From contig NC_009445.1 in NCBI RefSeq assembly GCF_000026145.1, positions 4,030,001 through 4,094,000 on the forward strand: a stretch of 64,000 nucleotides of DNA, read 5' to 3'. The notes under the pieces were generated by a model, which saw nothing but the letters and a program-made list of their open reading frames with translations, did no database searches and was not told the origin of the DNA. Source of the stretch: Bradyrhizobium sp. ORS 278 (GTDB lineage: Bacteria > Pseudomonadota > Alphaproteobacteria > Rhizobiales > Xanthobacteraceae). Below, piece after piece: positions 31,129-39,988 of this stretch (positions within the stretch are counted from its first letter, which is position 1; each line of letters begins with the position of its first letter). The position numbers and the translations under genes were made by a program.

Positions 31129-31384
31129 CTGGCAACACTCCCTGACCCCGGCGTTGGCACGTTCCATCGACTATCGATGGCCGATTGCTCCCCTCCAAGT
31201 GAAATTCCTGTCATCCAGCTGTGGGCGGCGGCTGCCCAGCAAGTGTTCAAAAATCACGTAAATATTTGAAATACCTTTGTTTTGTTAAAACGTCGGCATT
31301 TGTCATCAAGACGCGATTTCGTTCTATGCAAGGCGAAAAGGCTTTGTTATACGCAGCGCCGTTCGCGAAGTTTGCTTCGCTTGT

Positions 31385-31459
31385 TCCTCGGTAGCTCAGC
31401 GGTAGAGCATTCGACTGTTAATCGAATGGTCGCTGGTTCGAATCCAGCCCGGGGAGCCA
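31385..31459 (+). tRNA. tRNA-Asn (GUU)
   Basis: 75-nt cloverleaf including encoded CCA. The acceptor stem TCCTCGG pairs with CCGGGGA, the anticodon loop is CTGTTAA with anticodon GTT, and the T-arm GCTGGTTCGAATCCAGC is complete. Confidence 0.97.
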
Positions 31460-32795
31460 AAAGGCTCCATTTGCCGCTTTTCAAAGTGGTCAGCGAGCCT
31501 CAGACCTCCCCTTTCTCCCTCAAAACGCCTCATCAAACACTTGACCTAGCGTTGTCCGTCTCAGGCAGATGTGCGCAGCCGTTCAGGATCGATGGGCACC
31601 GTCCATCTCCAACCGGGGAACTTTGCAGGATCGTCCTCCACGATACTGCTCCGACTGCAGGGCATTCCAGCGATCCTTTCAACTCCTGACGCTCGGCGCG
31701 TAAGGCGACGGCCGCAGCCAGTTGTCGCTCACCCGGAGCCCGCAAGCTGCATGGGGCTGCGGTCGACGCGTTCGGGCGGCAGGCACCCGACCAATCCGCC
31801 ACAGCAGAAGAAGCAAGCCATGTCCGCGGTGTTGACCGAGGCAGCGACGCCGACCGAAGCTGACGTGGCTCTGGCTGGTCGGTACCCTGGACGACGAATG
31901 CTTAGCCGGCCGCAAGGTCGGCACGTCCGAGACCAACTCCGAGCGCGAACTCACCTTGCAGAACCGAGAGCGCAGACTCGTAGACGGACCCTCGCGCGCG
32001 TCAGTTGCTCTGTTCAGCCGTCCCGTCGACTGAGCGCAGCGAGAGCGTTGCCAAAGCCCGGGAGCGCCTGGGCAGAATCGAGCGGTGCCACAGTCGAACT
32101 TTCGACCGATCGGCTTCTCTTCAGCACGCGCCCTGCCAACCTTGTTCGAGCATTGCACGATTTAGCGCAACTATTCCAAAGTGGGTGCCGTATTAGTTCA
32201 ACTCCTTCGAGAATTTTGTATGACTATTGTCATCTGATTAGATCAGAGCGTCCATAAGCGGAAACTGACTGTCCACCAACTCGCATTTCCGCGCAATTGA
32301 CAACGTTGTCCCGAGTCCGCAGCGATAGCAACTATCAGAAACAAACACCTTCGCTCGGATCTCGATATGCATGTCGCGCACTTCAACCGCAGCTGTATCC
32401 CTCGCAAGCATGATGTTGAACATCACGATCACCGCTAACGAGAACGGCTGCCCTCTATGCAACGCCGACTGAGATCTGAACGACGAGCAGCATCAATTCA
32501 TGGTCGATATATCGCGCGGCGACAGCCGCGCTTGCATTCCGTCGAAGCCTGAAAATTCGACGTGAAGCACCGGGCGCGCACTAGGTCTCCAAGCGTGTGC
32601 GCGCCCGGGCAGCTATCAAGCGCGCGACAGAAATTGCGCAGCCCATTCGATCGTACGCACATGCACACTGCGAGAGCTTTCGTGAAGTCATTCACCGCAC
32701 GTTGCAGCCGAGGCGGCTGCGACTGCAACGATCCACCAGGAGCTGAAGTCCCCTATGCGCGACGACTGTTTCACCGAGATCATGGGGGCTGAGGC
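31460..32795. other. 1.3-kb region without convincing genes after tRNA-Asn
   Basis: No full-length gene could be supported. A frame from ATG 31820 (MSAVLTEAATPTEADVALAG) breaks after about 20 codons, and a coding-like stretch continues in the next frame (GTLDDECLAGRKVGTSETNS and on to a stop at 32034), so a decayed gene is possible. A 74-codon minus frame at 32238-32462 with CYRCG is of doubtful status. GC is lower than in the surroundings, consistent with island debris downstream of a tRNA gene. No second copy of the tRNA 3' end was seen. Confidence 0.4.
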
Positions 32796-33188
32796 ATGAG
32801 CGGTCTGTACTCGCGACTGTTCGGCGAGAACCCTTTGGCGGCGATGCTGCTTCGCGCTCTGGGGTCGTCAAGCAGCGAGGTGCCGCGGTTTTGTGACTGC
32901 TTCTTAAACCTCGATGGAACCGAGATCATCATCTACACGCGCACCGGCGGCGGCAGCCGGTCGGATTTCGTCCAGGAGAATCGTCAGCTCCGTGCGTTGA
33001 GCGGCTTCAAGCGCGACGATGATGATGAGTTCGATCAGAGCTACGCGATATTCCGCTATGACGTGCCTGAACAAATCAAATCGATGGCGGTGGAATTGGC
33101 CTCTCAGGGCTACGGCGTCGCTCCGTCCGCACGGTGGAAAGATGCTGCCGAGAAATGGGCGACAGCGAAAGCGCGCTCCGATGGCTGA
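32796..33188 (+). CDS. Phage-associated hypothetical protein
   Basis: 130-residue protein of unknown function. The segment RFCDCFLNLDGTEIIIYTRTGGGSR resembles small proteins often found in phage genomes (an acidic strand followed by YTRTGGG). No membrane segment or signal. GGGGG lies 8 nt before the ATG. It overlaps the next gene by 8 bp, so the two are cotranslated. The phage link is an inference from memory of the family. Confidence 0.6.
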   Translation: MSGLYSRLFGENPLAAMLLRALGSSSSEVPRFCDCFLNLDGTEIIIYTRTGGGSRSDFVQENRQLRALSGFKRDDDDEFDQSYAIFRYDVPEQIKSMAVELASQGYGVAPSARWKDAAEKWATAKARSDG

Positions 33189-33609
33189 TCTGTTCGGCAA
33201 GGGCTATCAGCCGCGTCATTACATTCTCGTCGGCAGGGTCCCGAAGGCCGTCGATGACCTGCTGACGTGGATCGATTGGTTCGAGGCAGTTGAAAGTCTT
33301 CAGGTTGCATATACCAGGGTGAACTCCAAGTGTGCCGTCAGCACGCTCTTCTTGGGGCTCGATCATAGCGTCCTGGGCGGCAAGGAGCCGATTCTGTTCG
33401 AGACGATGGTGCTTGGCGGGCCGCTGCATCACCAGCGGCGACCCTATCGCACCTGGGAGGACGCCGAGCGTGGGCACGCGGCAGCAGTGGTGCAGGCGCG
33501 TGAAGCGTGTGCGCAGAGCGATGGGCTGCTCACTGGCGCGCACAGGCGGCGCCGGAGAGCCAACGGCTGGCGCAAGCACGTTCGCAAGCAAAAGGCGCGC
33601 GGCAGATAA
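33181..33609 (+). CDS. Phage-associated hypothetical protein
   Basis: 142-residue protein. The conserved-looking core has HYILVGRVPKAVDDLLTWIDWFE, VSTLFLGLDHS, ILFETMVLGGP and YRTWEDAERGHAAAV, a pattern I associate with small proteins of tailed phages and prophages. The C-terminus is very basic (HRRRRRANGWRKHVRKQK), typical for a nucleic-acid contact. The start at 33181 overlaps the preceding gene. Function unknown. Confidence 0.65.
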   Translation: MADLFGKGYQPRHYILVGRVPKAVDDLLTWIDWFEAVESLQVAYTRVNSKCAVSTLFLGLDHSVLGGKEPILFETMVLGGPLHHQRRPYRTWEDAERGHAAAVVQAREACAQSDGLLTGAHRRRRRANGWRKHVRKQKARGR

Positions 33610-33697
33610 CAAAGTCCGTCCCGGCGACGTGGTCCATGCCCTGTCGGACTCGTACAAGGGACTCGAACCGAGCGCTCATGGGGAAGGTTCATCGAGA

Positions 33698-33985
33698 ATG
33701 TCGGATGCTAAGTCGAGGCGGATGTCAGAAGTCGGACGAGTCGCGTTTCGGGAGGAGGGAAGCAACTGGAATGCCTACTACGCGATGTCCAATACCATGG
33801 ATCACGCGCTCTATCTTGGGACTATCAAGCTTGCGCTCGTTGCCAATCGACAGCGCAAGACCGAGTTCATTGAGCTTATGCAGAAGTGCGTCGCCGACGT
33901 GGTTGAGGAGCTTTACGGCGTTCGACCGACTTTCCCGCCGGAATCACTGAGAGCAGCGCCGGAGCACGAGAGAAGCAGTGACTGA
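33698..33985 (+). CDS. Hypothetical protein, phage-like
   Basis: 95-residue protein with the core VGRVAFREEGSNWNAYYAM followed by NTMDHALYLGTIKLALVANR. The pattern of Arg-Glu-Glu-Gly followed by a Trp-Tyr strand and a TMDHAL helix is shared with small phage-encoded proteins. GGAAGG lies 11 nt before the ATG. It is the third gene of a rightward run 89 bp after the second. Function unknown. Confidence 0.6.
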   Translation: MSDAKSRRMSEVGRVAFREEGSNWNAYYAMSNTMDHALYLGTIKLALVANRQRKTEFIELMQKCVADVVEELYGVRPTFPPESLRAAPEHERSSD

Positions 33986-34427
33986 CACGATCGGCTTCAA
34001 GGTGACCGATCCATTCCAACACTGCCTCAGTAAGGCAACCATGTCCCAACGTGATCTGCACTGCAGCGTTCCCAGTGCGATGCATTCAGATTTTCCGAAA
34101 TTGCAGTCTCGAACACGGCATCGTCACTCAAGTTGTCATCGACACTCAGGTCGTTCGATTCTGACGAAGGTTGTTCCGGGCCCCGATGAAACTCAGAGGT
34201 CTGAGATATGGTTTGAACCCCTGCCCATTCCGACCCATACCGATTTGGTTCACAATGCCACCATAAGTCCCTACAATCATTGTCAGACGGCGCGATGACC
34301 CATGAGCGGCTCATCGAGAACTCGGGTGTCGGATCGACCGACGTTCGTCGCTGTCCCGGCGCGCTGTCTTGACGGTCCGTGAGCACTCAGGCAAGCGAAG
34401 GCGACCTCTTGCCAGCGACGAGCCGCC
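33986..34427. other. Intergenic region without genes
   Basis: 442 bp between the phage-like genes and the Nudix gene. All frames are short and lack coding character, and no repeat or terminator was found. Confidence 0.35.
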
Positions 34428-34931
34428 ATGCCGATTTCCGATCACCTCAGGGCCGTCCGCAGCAAAATCGGCCACGATCTGCTGGCGACGACAGCAGTCT
34501 CGATCTCGGTATTCGATGGCGCCGGCCGCATCCTGCTCGGGCGCGACGCGGAAACGGATCTTTGGACCCTGCCTGGAGGCGCCATCGATCCCAACGAGCA
34601 TCCGGCCGATGCCGCTAGCCGTGAATGCTTCGAGGAGACCGGGCTGGTCGTCCGACCGCAGCGCCTGCTAGGTGTCTTCGGCGGTCCGGAGTTCCTCATC
34701 CGCTATCCCAACGGCGACTTGACCTATTACACCGTGATCGCATTCGAGGCCGTCATCGTCGGAGGAGCACTCATCCCCGACGGCGACGAGATCGCGAGCC
34801 TGCGCTTCGTCGATTGGCAGGAATGGGAGCGCCTCCCGGTGTCGCCGTCGAGCCGAATCATTTCGCGGCAGGCCTTCGCACGCGACCCGATCTCCTACTT
34901 CGCCGCAGCGGTCTGGCGGCCCGAAAGCTGA
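34428..34931 (+). CDS. Nudix hydrolase
   Basis: 167-residue pyrophosphohydrolase. The complete Nudix box is visible from GGAIDPNEHPADAASRECF to EETGL near residues 48-70, preceded by LWTLPGG. Specificity cannot be read from the sequence; candidates are nucleotide diphosphate derivatives. It is followed after 25 bp by an EamA-type permease gene and may share its transcript. Confidence 0.9.
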   Translation: MPISDHLRAVRSKIGHDLLATTAVSISVFDGAGRILLGRDAETDLWTLPGGAIDPNEHPADAASRECFEETGLVVRPQRLLGVFGGPEFLIRYPNGDLTYYTVIAFEAVIVGGALIPDGDEIASLRFVDWQEWERLPVSPSSRIISRQAFARDPISYFAAAVWRPES

Positions 34932-34956
34932 AGGCCGCGAACCAAGGCTTGCGACA

Positions 34957-35802
34957 TTGGACCCTCTTGCCGCGATCCTGATGCTGCTCGCCGGCCTGCT
35001 GCACGCGACCTGGCACGCCATCGTCAAAACCGGAAGCGGCCTGTCCATCCTCGCGGGCATGGGACTTGTGAGCAGCATCGTCGCCCTGCCCGTCTTGCTC
35101 TTTGTCCCTGCGCCATCATCTTCGACGTGGCCGATCATCGTGACATCGCTCGTCCTGCACGCCGGCTACAAAGCGAGCCTCGCAACAGCCTATGGCTCCG
35201 CGGAGTTCGGCCGCGCCTACCCGGTCGCCCGCGGCGTCGTTCCCTTGTTCGCGACGCTGTTCGCCTTTGCGGGATTGCATCAACTGCCCGGACCAGGGCA
35301 GTTCATCGGTATCTTGGTGATCGTACTCGGAGTTCTCGGTCTCGCCCGCGATCGCCTGCATGGCTCCATCGACCGGCGCGCGCTGATGGCCGCGATCTGC
35401 GCCGCCGCCATGGTCGCCGGCTACTCGGTCGTCGACGCCTGGGGCACGCGTCAGCCGGAGGGCTGGGCCTCATTCACCGCGTGGATCGTGGTCCTCGACA
35501 GTGTCGTCTTCTTCATCGTGGCAGCCCTCTACCGCGGCCCGGGGATTGTCGCGGATCTTCGTCACGCGAAGCTGGCCGTGCTCGTCGCGGGCGCTCTCGG
35601 CCTGACGTCGTTCGCCGTGTTCCTGTGGGCGTTGAGCCGGAACGAGATCGCCAACGTGGTTGCTTTTCGTGAAAGCGGCGTTCTGTTCGCGACGCTGCTT
35701 GGGGTCGTGGTCCTGAGGGAGCCTGCGACCGCACGGCGACTGGTTTGCGCGACGCTCATCGCGATCGGCCTGACCACGATTGCCGTATTGAGGCCGGCCT
35801 GA
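34957..35802 (+). CDS. EamA/DMT-family permease
   Basis: 281-residue inner-membrane protein with about ten hydrophobic helices in two EamA repeats. The first begins LLAGLLHATWHAIVKTG; the second ends NVVAFRESGVLFATLLGVVVLREP. Such proteins export or import small metabolites such as amino acids. A TTG start at 34957 is proposed because it matches the family N-terminus; an internal ATG lies at 34981. Substrate unknown. Confidence 0.85.
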   Translation: MDPLAAILMLLAGLLHATWHAIVKTGSGLSILAGMGLVSSIVALPVLLFVPAPSSSTWPIIVTSLVLHAGYKASLATAYGSAEFGRAYPVARGVVPLFATLFAFAGLHQLPGPGQFIGILVIVLGVLGLARDRLHGSIDRRALMAAICAAAMVAGYSVVDAWGTRQPEGWASFTAWIVVLDSVVFFIVAALYRGPGIVADLRHAKLAVLVAGALGLTSFAVFLWALSRNEIANVVAFRESGVLFATLLGVVVLREPATARRLVCATLIAIGLTTIAVLRPA

Positions 35803-36001
35803 TCTGGTGATTGTGGCTCCATATTCATGTCATTGTGCACAAGTGTCGTATATGAATGCGTCGAACCGGAACCCCCGTAAAACTCCTGGTTGCAAATTTG
35901 AAACAACTCATTCAGTGTTAATTACTTTGTCATTTTCGAGTCTCAGGCGATTGTCCCTGTAGCGTGAGCGTCCTTCAGTCCCGCTGATACTGAGGTGGCC
36001 C

Positions 36002-36448
36002 ATGCCTACCGTTCTCATTATTGATGATGATTCTGCCACGCGCGCCGCGCTGGAAACTCTGTTGAAGAAGAAGCGGTTCTGCGTGTTTCTGGCGCCTGAC
36101 GGACCGACCGGCATCCGTCTGATCGGCAGCGTATCGTTCGATGCCGTCGTGATCGACATGTTCATGCCGGGCATGGATGGGATCGCCACCATCCGCGAAC
36201 TGATCAAGATCGATCCGACTGTGCCGTTCATCGCGATTTCCGGATACGCATTTACCGACAAGAAGCAGGGAGCTCCCGATTTCCTTGGCATGGCGATCAA
36301 GCTCGGGGCTACGGCAGCCCTGCAGAAACCGTTTGACGTTCTCGATCTGCTCGAAGCCGTCGATAGCGCAATCGAAGTCCGGCAGCGATTGCTGAGCCAA
36401 GCGCGCCAGCCCGGCTCTGCTTCCACATCCGTCAGGAAAGCCTCATGA
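36002..36448 (+). CDS. Single-domain response regulator
   Basis: 148-residue CheY-like receiver with acidic pocket DDD8-10, phospho-acceptor Asp52 (VVIDMFMPGMDG), Ser80 and Lys109 (LQKPF). There is no output domain, only a short tail. The stop overlaps the start of the next regulator (ATGA). No histidine kinase is adjacent, so the partner kinase is elsewhere. Confidence 0.9.
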   Translation: MPTVLIIDDDSATRAALETLLKKKRFCVFLAPDGPTGIRLIGSVSFDAVVIDMFMPGMDGIATIRELIKIDPTVPFIAISGYAFTDKKQGAPDFLGMAIKLGATAALQKPFDVLDLLEAVDSAIEVRQRLLSQARQPGSASTSVRKAS

Positions 36449-36861
36449 CGAACATTCTGGTCGTTGATGATGAAGTCGGTGTGTGCTGCGTGATTCAGCA
36501 TCTTCTGGTGCGCGAGGGCTACGCCGTCACAGCCGTCACCGACGGCCGCCAGGCGATGGATGTCATGGCACGAGACGATTTCGCCGCGGCGCTGATCGAC
36601 CTCAACCTCGCCGACATGGACGGTAACGACGTGATCCGGGCCGCGCGCGCGGCGCGGCCGAACATGCCGATCGTGATGATGTCCGGCATGGTGCTGGAGT
36701 CCGGCCATGGACCTGCCGACGTGCTCGACCTCTCGTCCCGGATCCTTGGCCTGCACCGTCTGGCAAAGCCGTTCAAGCCGCGCGATCTGTCGCAGCTGAT
36801 GCGCGACATTCTCGCAACGGATACCGAGTCTCTCGGCCGCGCAGTCATGGCGAGACAGTGA
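36445..36861 (+). CDS. Single-domain response regulator, second of pair
   Basis: 138-residue CheY-like receiver with DDE8-10 pocket, Asp52 (ALIDLNLADMDG), Ser near position 80 and Lys in HRLAKPFKP. An insertion between strand 4 and strand 5 (VLESGHGPADVLDLSSRIL) is longer than in CheY. Translationally coupled to the preceding receiver. Two receivers in tandem without output domains suggest a phosphorelay or a motility/stress signalling module. Confidence 0.88.
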   Translation: MTNILVVDDEVGVCCVIQHLLVREGYAVTAVTDGRQAMDVMARDDFAAALIDLNLADMDGNDVIRAARAARPNMPIVMMSGMVLESGHGPADVLDLSSRILGLHRLAKPFKPRDLSQLMRDILATDTESLGRAVMARQ

Positions 36862-37098
36862 GTCGGTCGATGCTGCGGCATCGAGATTCCTGTTGTGCTG
36901 CAACGCACGAGCGTTGAACGACTGGCGCCGCATGCTTGCCGGCACGTCTCTGTGCAACGCTGGAGCAGGCTTTCCAAAGCCGTTAAAAGTTCCGCGGATG
37001 TGACCTCGTTCACATCGTATCGGCGCAGACCGAGGTACCTTCTCCGCAACGAAAGGCGGCGGTAACCAATGCGGTCATCGGCCTCCATTCGTTAGAAT

Positions 37099-37347
37099 TT
37101 GAACGATCCGCTCAATTTGAACACAGTGGAGCTTTGGCATCGTGCGTGCAGTTTGCGCGAGGCCACGATGAACGAAGCCGAATACGAATTGTTGATGGAT
37201 GTCGTCAGAACGGCTATTGCGCCGGAACTCGAGATCGATTCCATGGCCCGCTTGTTTTCAGTTTTACCGCTGCCGAAGGCAGCCAACGACAATCACGGCG
37301 CTTGGCCGCTGATTCCGTTTCCCGACGGCTGGTTCGCCGCCTGCTGA
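37099..37347 (+). CDS. Small hypothetical protein
   Basis: 82 residues from a TTG at 37099, or 59 residues from the ATG at 37168, which has GCGAGG upstream and may be the true start. The C-terminus PKAANDNHGAWPLIPFPDGW is rich in Pro, Asn and Trp. No family is recognised. Confidence 0.42.
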   Translation: MNDPLNLNTVELWHRACSLREATMNEAEYELLMDVVRTAIAPELEIDSMARLFSVLPLPKAANDNHGAWPLIPFPDGWFAAC

Positions 37348-37517
37348 CGCGATTCGTTCGCGGCACTAGGAGAGGTGCGTTCCCGAATCAACATCGCGTG
37401 GGCACCACCGGGACAGCACCGCTCGCCGCGCGTCGATGATGGGCGCGGCGTTCTCTTTCCCCTCGCGCGTGACCTCCAAGGTCGGAGCACAATCGTACCG
37501 GTTGATACACCTCCGGC

Positions 37518-37556
37518 GCCGACATAGCGGCGGCACGCGGCCGCCGCCACGTCGGC
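37518..37556 (-). terminator. Hairpin after the PQQ-dehydrogenase gene
   Basis: GCCGAC at 37518-37523 pairs with GTCGGC at 37551-37556 and the interior CGGCGG/CCGCCG extends the stem. It lies 9 bp beyond the stop. No T-run follows, so it could act as a rho-independent-like or mRNA-stabilizing hairpin. Confidence 0.55.
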
Positions 37557-37564
37557 TTCTTCAG

Positions 37565-39313
37565 CTATTTCTTGACGGCGAAAACCCAGACTACACCGCC
37601 CTGGGGGACGTTGTCCTCGAGTCCAACGTTGCCCTTGGCAAGCGCATCCTGGATGCGTTGCGCGTCGACGCCCCAGCCTGACTGCACGGCGATATACTGC
37701 GTGCCGTCGACCTCGTAGGAAACGGGCATGCCCATGATGCCCGAGTTGGTCTTCTGCTCCCACAGCAGCTCGCCGGTCTTGGCATGGAAGGCCCGGAACA
37801 TCCGGTCGTTGGTCCCGCCGACCAGGACGAGATCGCCGGCGGTCGCCGTCACCGAGCCGAACAGCTGCGACTTCGGGAAGTTGTGCGACCAGACTTTCTT
37901 GCCGGAGGCCGGATCCCATGCCTGCAGCTCGCCGAAATGGTCTGCACCGGGCCGCACCGTCAGCCCGATGTCCTCTGCCTTGGTGCCGAGCCAGAGCTGT
38001 CCCGGAACCAGCGGCAGCTTCTCGCCGGTGAAGCCGCCGCAGAAGTTCTCATTGGCCGGCACGTAAACGAAGCGGGTCTTCTGGCTATACGCGGCCGACG
38101 GCCAGTCCTTGCCGCCCCACAGCGAGGGACAGAAGTCGACCCGCTTGCCGAGCGTCGGCTTGTGCGCGGGATCGACGATCGGTCGACCGGTCTCGGGCTC
38201 GATCCCCTTCCAGACGTCGGTGTGAACGAAATTCCAGCCGTTGACGTAGTTGATGCGCTCCGGCGTGCGCTCCAGCACCCAGAAAATGGCATCGCGGCCG
38301 GGATGGATCAGGCTCTTGAAGCTGCGGCCGTCGCGCTGCAGGTCGACCAGCATCGGCGCATCGACCTCGTCCCAGTCCCATGAATCGTTCTGGTGGTACT
38401 GGAAGTGCGTCTTGATCTTGCCCGTCGCTGGATCCAGCGCGATCACCGAACTGGTGTAGAGATTGTCGCCGGGATGCATTCCACCCGGCCACGGGGCGGC
38501 GTTACCGACACCCCAATAAACCGTCTTGGTGTCCTTGTCATAGGTACCGGTCATCCATGCGGAGCCGCCGCCATTCTTCCAGTCGTCGCCGCTCCAGGTG
38601 TCATGCCCTGGCTCGCCCTCGGCCGGAATGGTGAAGGTGCGCCACAGCTCCTTGCCGTCCTCGGCATCGTAGGCGGCGACATAGCCGCGGACGCCGAACT
38701 CTCCGCCCGAGCCGCCGACCATCACCTTGCCGTCGACGATCAGCGGCATCAGCGTGAGATACTGGCCTTTCTTGTAGTCCTGGACCTTCTTGTCCCACAG
38801 CACCTTGCCGGTCTTGGCGTCGAGCGCGACCAGATGATCGTCGGTCGTGGCGAGATATAGCTTGTCCTGCCAAAGTCCGACGCCGCGGTTGGTCGGATGC
38901 AGCTGGAAAAGATCCTCGGGCAGCTCGCGCTTGTAGCGCCAGTACTGATCGCCGGTCTTGGCATTCAGCGCAATGACCTGCCCCATCGGCGTGGTGATAA
39001 ACATGACCCCGTTGTTGACCAGCGGCGGTGACTCGTGGCCCTCGATCACGCCGGTCGCGAAGGTCCAGACCGGCACCATGCTCTTGACGTTGGTGGTGTT
39101 GATCTGGTCAAGCGGGCTGTAGCCCTGGCCATCATAGGTGCGGCGATAGAGCATCCAGTTGCCGGGCTCGGGATTCTCGAGCCGCGCAGGTGTAACCGGA
39201 CTGTAGTTCTCTATCGGGCCCGCCATTGCCGCGGGCGCGGCGAGACAGGTGAATGCGACGGTGCTCGACAGAAGACATTGCTTGATCGTGCGGGACGTGA
39301 TGGACATGGACAA
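37565..39313 (-). CDS. PQQ-dependent alcohol dehydrogenase, lanthanide-type active site
   Basis: Periplasmic quinoprotein of the methanol/ethanol dehydrogenase family, 582 residues with a signal peptide (cleavage near AAMA-GP). Propeller motifs such as ALDAKTGKVLWDKKV and DPASGKKVWSHNF are seen. Predicted metal ligands are Glu205 and Asn271, and the catalytic Asp313 is followed by Asp315 (WDWDEVD), the D-x-D signature of lanthanide-dependent enzymes such as XoxF and PedH. The adjacent-cysteine pair normally found near residue 105 is absent. No cytochrome c or PQQ synthesis gene is next to it; a Rieske gene lies 99 bp upstream in the same direction. The substrate is probably an alcohol or aldehyde. 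Confidence 0.9.
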   Translation of the reverse strand: MSMSITSRTIKQCLLSSTVAFTCLAAPAAMAGPIENYSPVTPARLENPEPGNWMLYRRTYDGQGYSPLDQINTTNVKSMVPVWTFATGVIEGHESPPLVNNGVMFITTPMGQVIALNAKTGDQYWRYKRELPEDLFQLHPTNRGVGLWQDKLYLATTDDHLVALDAKTGKVLWDKKVQDYKKGQYLTLMPLIVDGKVMVGGSGGEFGVRGYVAAYDAEDGKELWRTFTIPAEGEPGHDTWSGDDWKNGGGSAWMTGTYDKDTKTVYWGVGNAAPWPGGMHPGDNLYTSSVIALDPATGKIKTHFQYHQNDSWDWDEVDAPMLVDLQRDGRSFKSLIHPGRDAIFWVLERTPERINYVNGWNFVHTDVWKGIEPETGRPIVDPAHKPTLGKRVDFCPSLWGGKDWPSAAYSQKTRFVYVPANENFCGGFTGEKLPLVPGQLWLGTKAEDIGLTVRPGADHFGELQAWDPASGKKVWSHNFPKSQLFGSVTATAGDLVLVGGTNDRMFRAFHAKTGELLWEQKTNSGIMGMPVSYEVDGTQYIAVQSGWGVDAQRIQDALAKGNVGLEDNVPQGGVVWVFAVKK

Positions 39314-39345
39314 ACCTCCCCTGCTTCGTTGTTCGCTTCTTTGCT

Positions 39346-39367
39346 CGTCGTGACGATGTTCACGACG
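39346..39367. repeat. Inverted repeat between Rieske and PQQ-dehydrogenase genes
   Basis: CGTCGTGA and TCACGACG are perfect 8-bp arms around CGATGT. A related stretch, TCGTGACGACG, follows at 39374-39384. Being 33 bp upstream of the dehydrogenase start, it may be an operator or an mRNA hairpin that sets the Rieske-to-dehydrogenase ratio. Confidence 0.5.
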
Positions 39368-39412
39368 TTTGGGTCGTGACGACGCGAGTTCCGATAGGCA
39401 TACGAGATCTCA

Positions 39413-39988
39413 TCAGCCCTGCTGGCCACCTACCTTTCCGATGAAGGGTGCGGCGACAACCAGCGCGCCGTCCCGGATGATGAGAGGCAGCGCGGCGAGC
39501 CGGCGCGGCGCAGGGCCGAATACGACCTGCGCTCCGCGCCGTGGGTCGTATTCGGAGTTGTGGCACATGCATTTGAAGACATCGTCGTTACCCTCGCTGG
39601 CCTTGATCCAGGCCGTGACAGGGCATCCCGCATGTGAGCAGATCGCCGAATAGGCGACGATGCCGTCGGCTGCGCGCTGGCGCGTATCGTCGTCGAGCTC
39701 GGCCGGATCGAGCCTGACGATCAGCACCTCGTTCAATCGCGACGCGTCGCGCACGATCGCGTTTGCCGCATCCTTCGGCCATGCATGGATCGGCGGTTCG
39801 CCAACCTTCAAGTCGTCGCGCGTGATCGTCTGCCCTTCGCGCTCGCCTTCCGAGAACACGAGCAGATCGCCCTTTTGCGGCCGCTTCTCCTTGCGCGGGT
39901 CGTCGTCCTCCGCCATGGCGCGGGTGACAGACGCGCAAGCGGCAAGCGTGCCGAGAACAACCGAGCGGCGTGTCGGATGATCATCCAT
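39413..39988 (-). CDS. Tat-exported Rieske [2Fe-2S] protein
   Basis: 191-residue periplasmic iron-sulfur protein. The twin-arginine leader (HPTRRSVVLGTLAACASVTRA) is cleaved near MAE. The cluster-binding residues are Cys117 and His119 in CSHAGC, and Cys140 and His143 in CMCH, with Cys122 and Cys142 placed for the stabilising disulfide of high-potential bc1-type Rieske proteins. No cytochrome b or cytochrome c1 gene is near, so it is not a bc1 subunit. Being in the same direction as, and 99 bp upstream of, the PQQ dehydrogenase gene, it may carry electrons from it. The ATG at 39988 is chosen at the start of the Tat signal. Confidence 0.87.
   Translation of the reverse strand: MDDHPTRRSVVLGTLAACASVTRAMAEDDDPRKEKRPQKGDLLVFSEGEREGQTITRDDLKVGEPPIHAWPKDAANAIVRDASRLNEVLIVRLDPAELDDDTRQRAADGIVAYSAICSHAGCPVTAWIKASEGNDDVFKCMCHNSEYDPRRGAQVVFGPAPRRLAALPLIIRDGALVVAAPFIGKVGGQQG

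Noticed and set aside
31820..32034. Frameshifted pseudogene after tRNA-Asn
   Set aside because: The coding-like stretch in two frames is short and has no recognisable family, so it is mentioned only within the gene-poor region.
31460..34427. Second copy of the tRNA-Asn 3' end as an attachment site
   Set aside because: No match to the T-arm/acceptor end was found downstream within the window.
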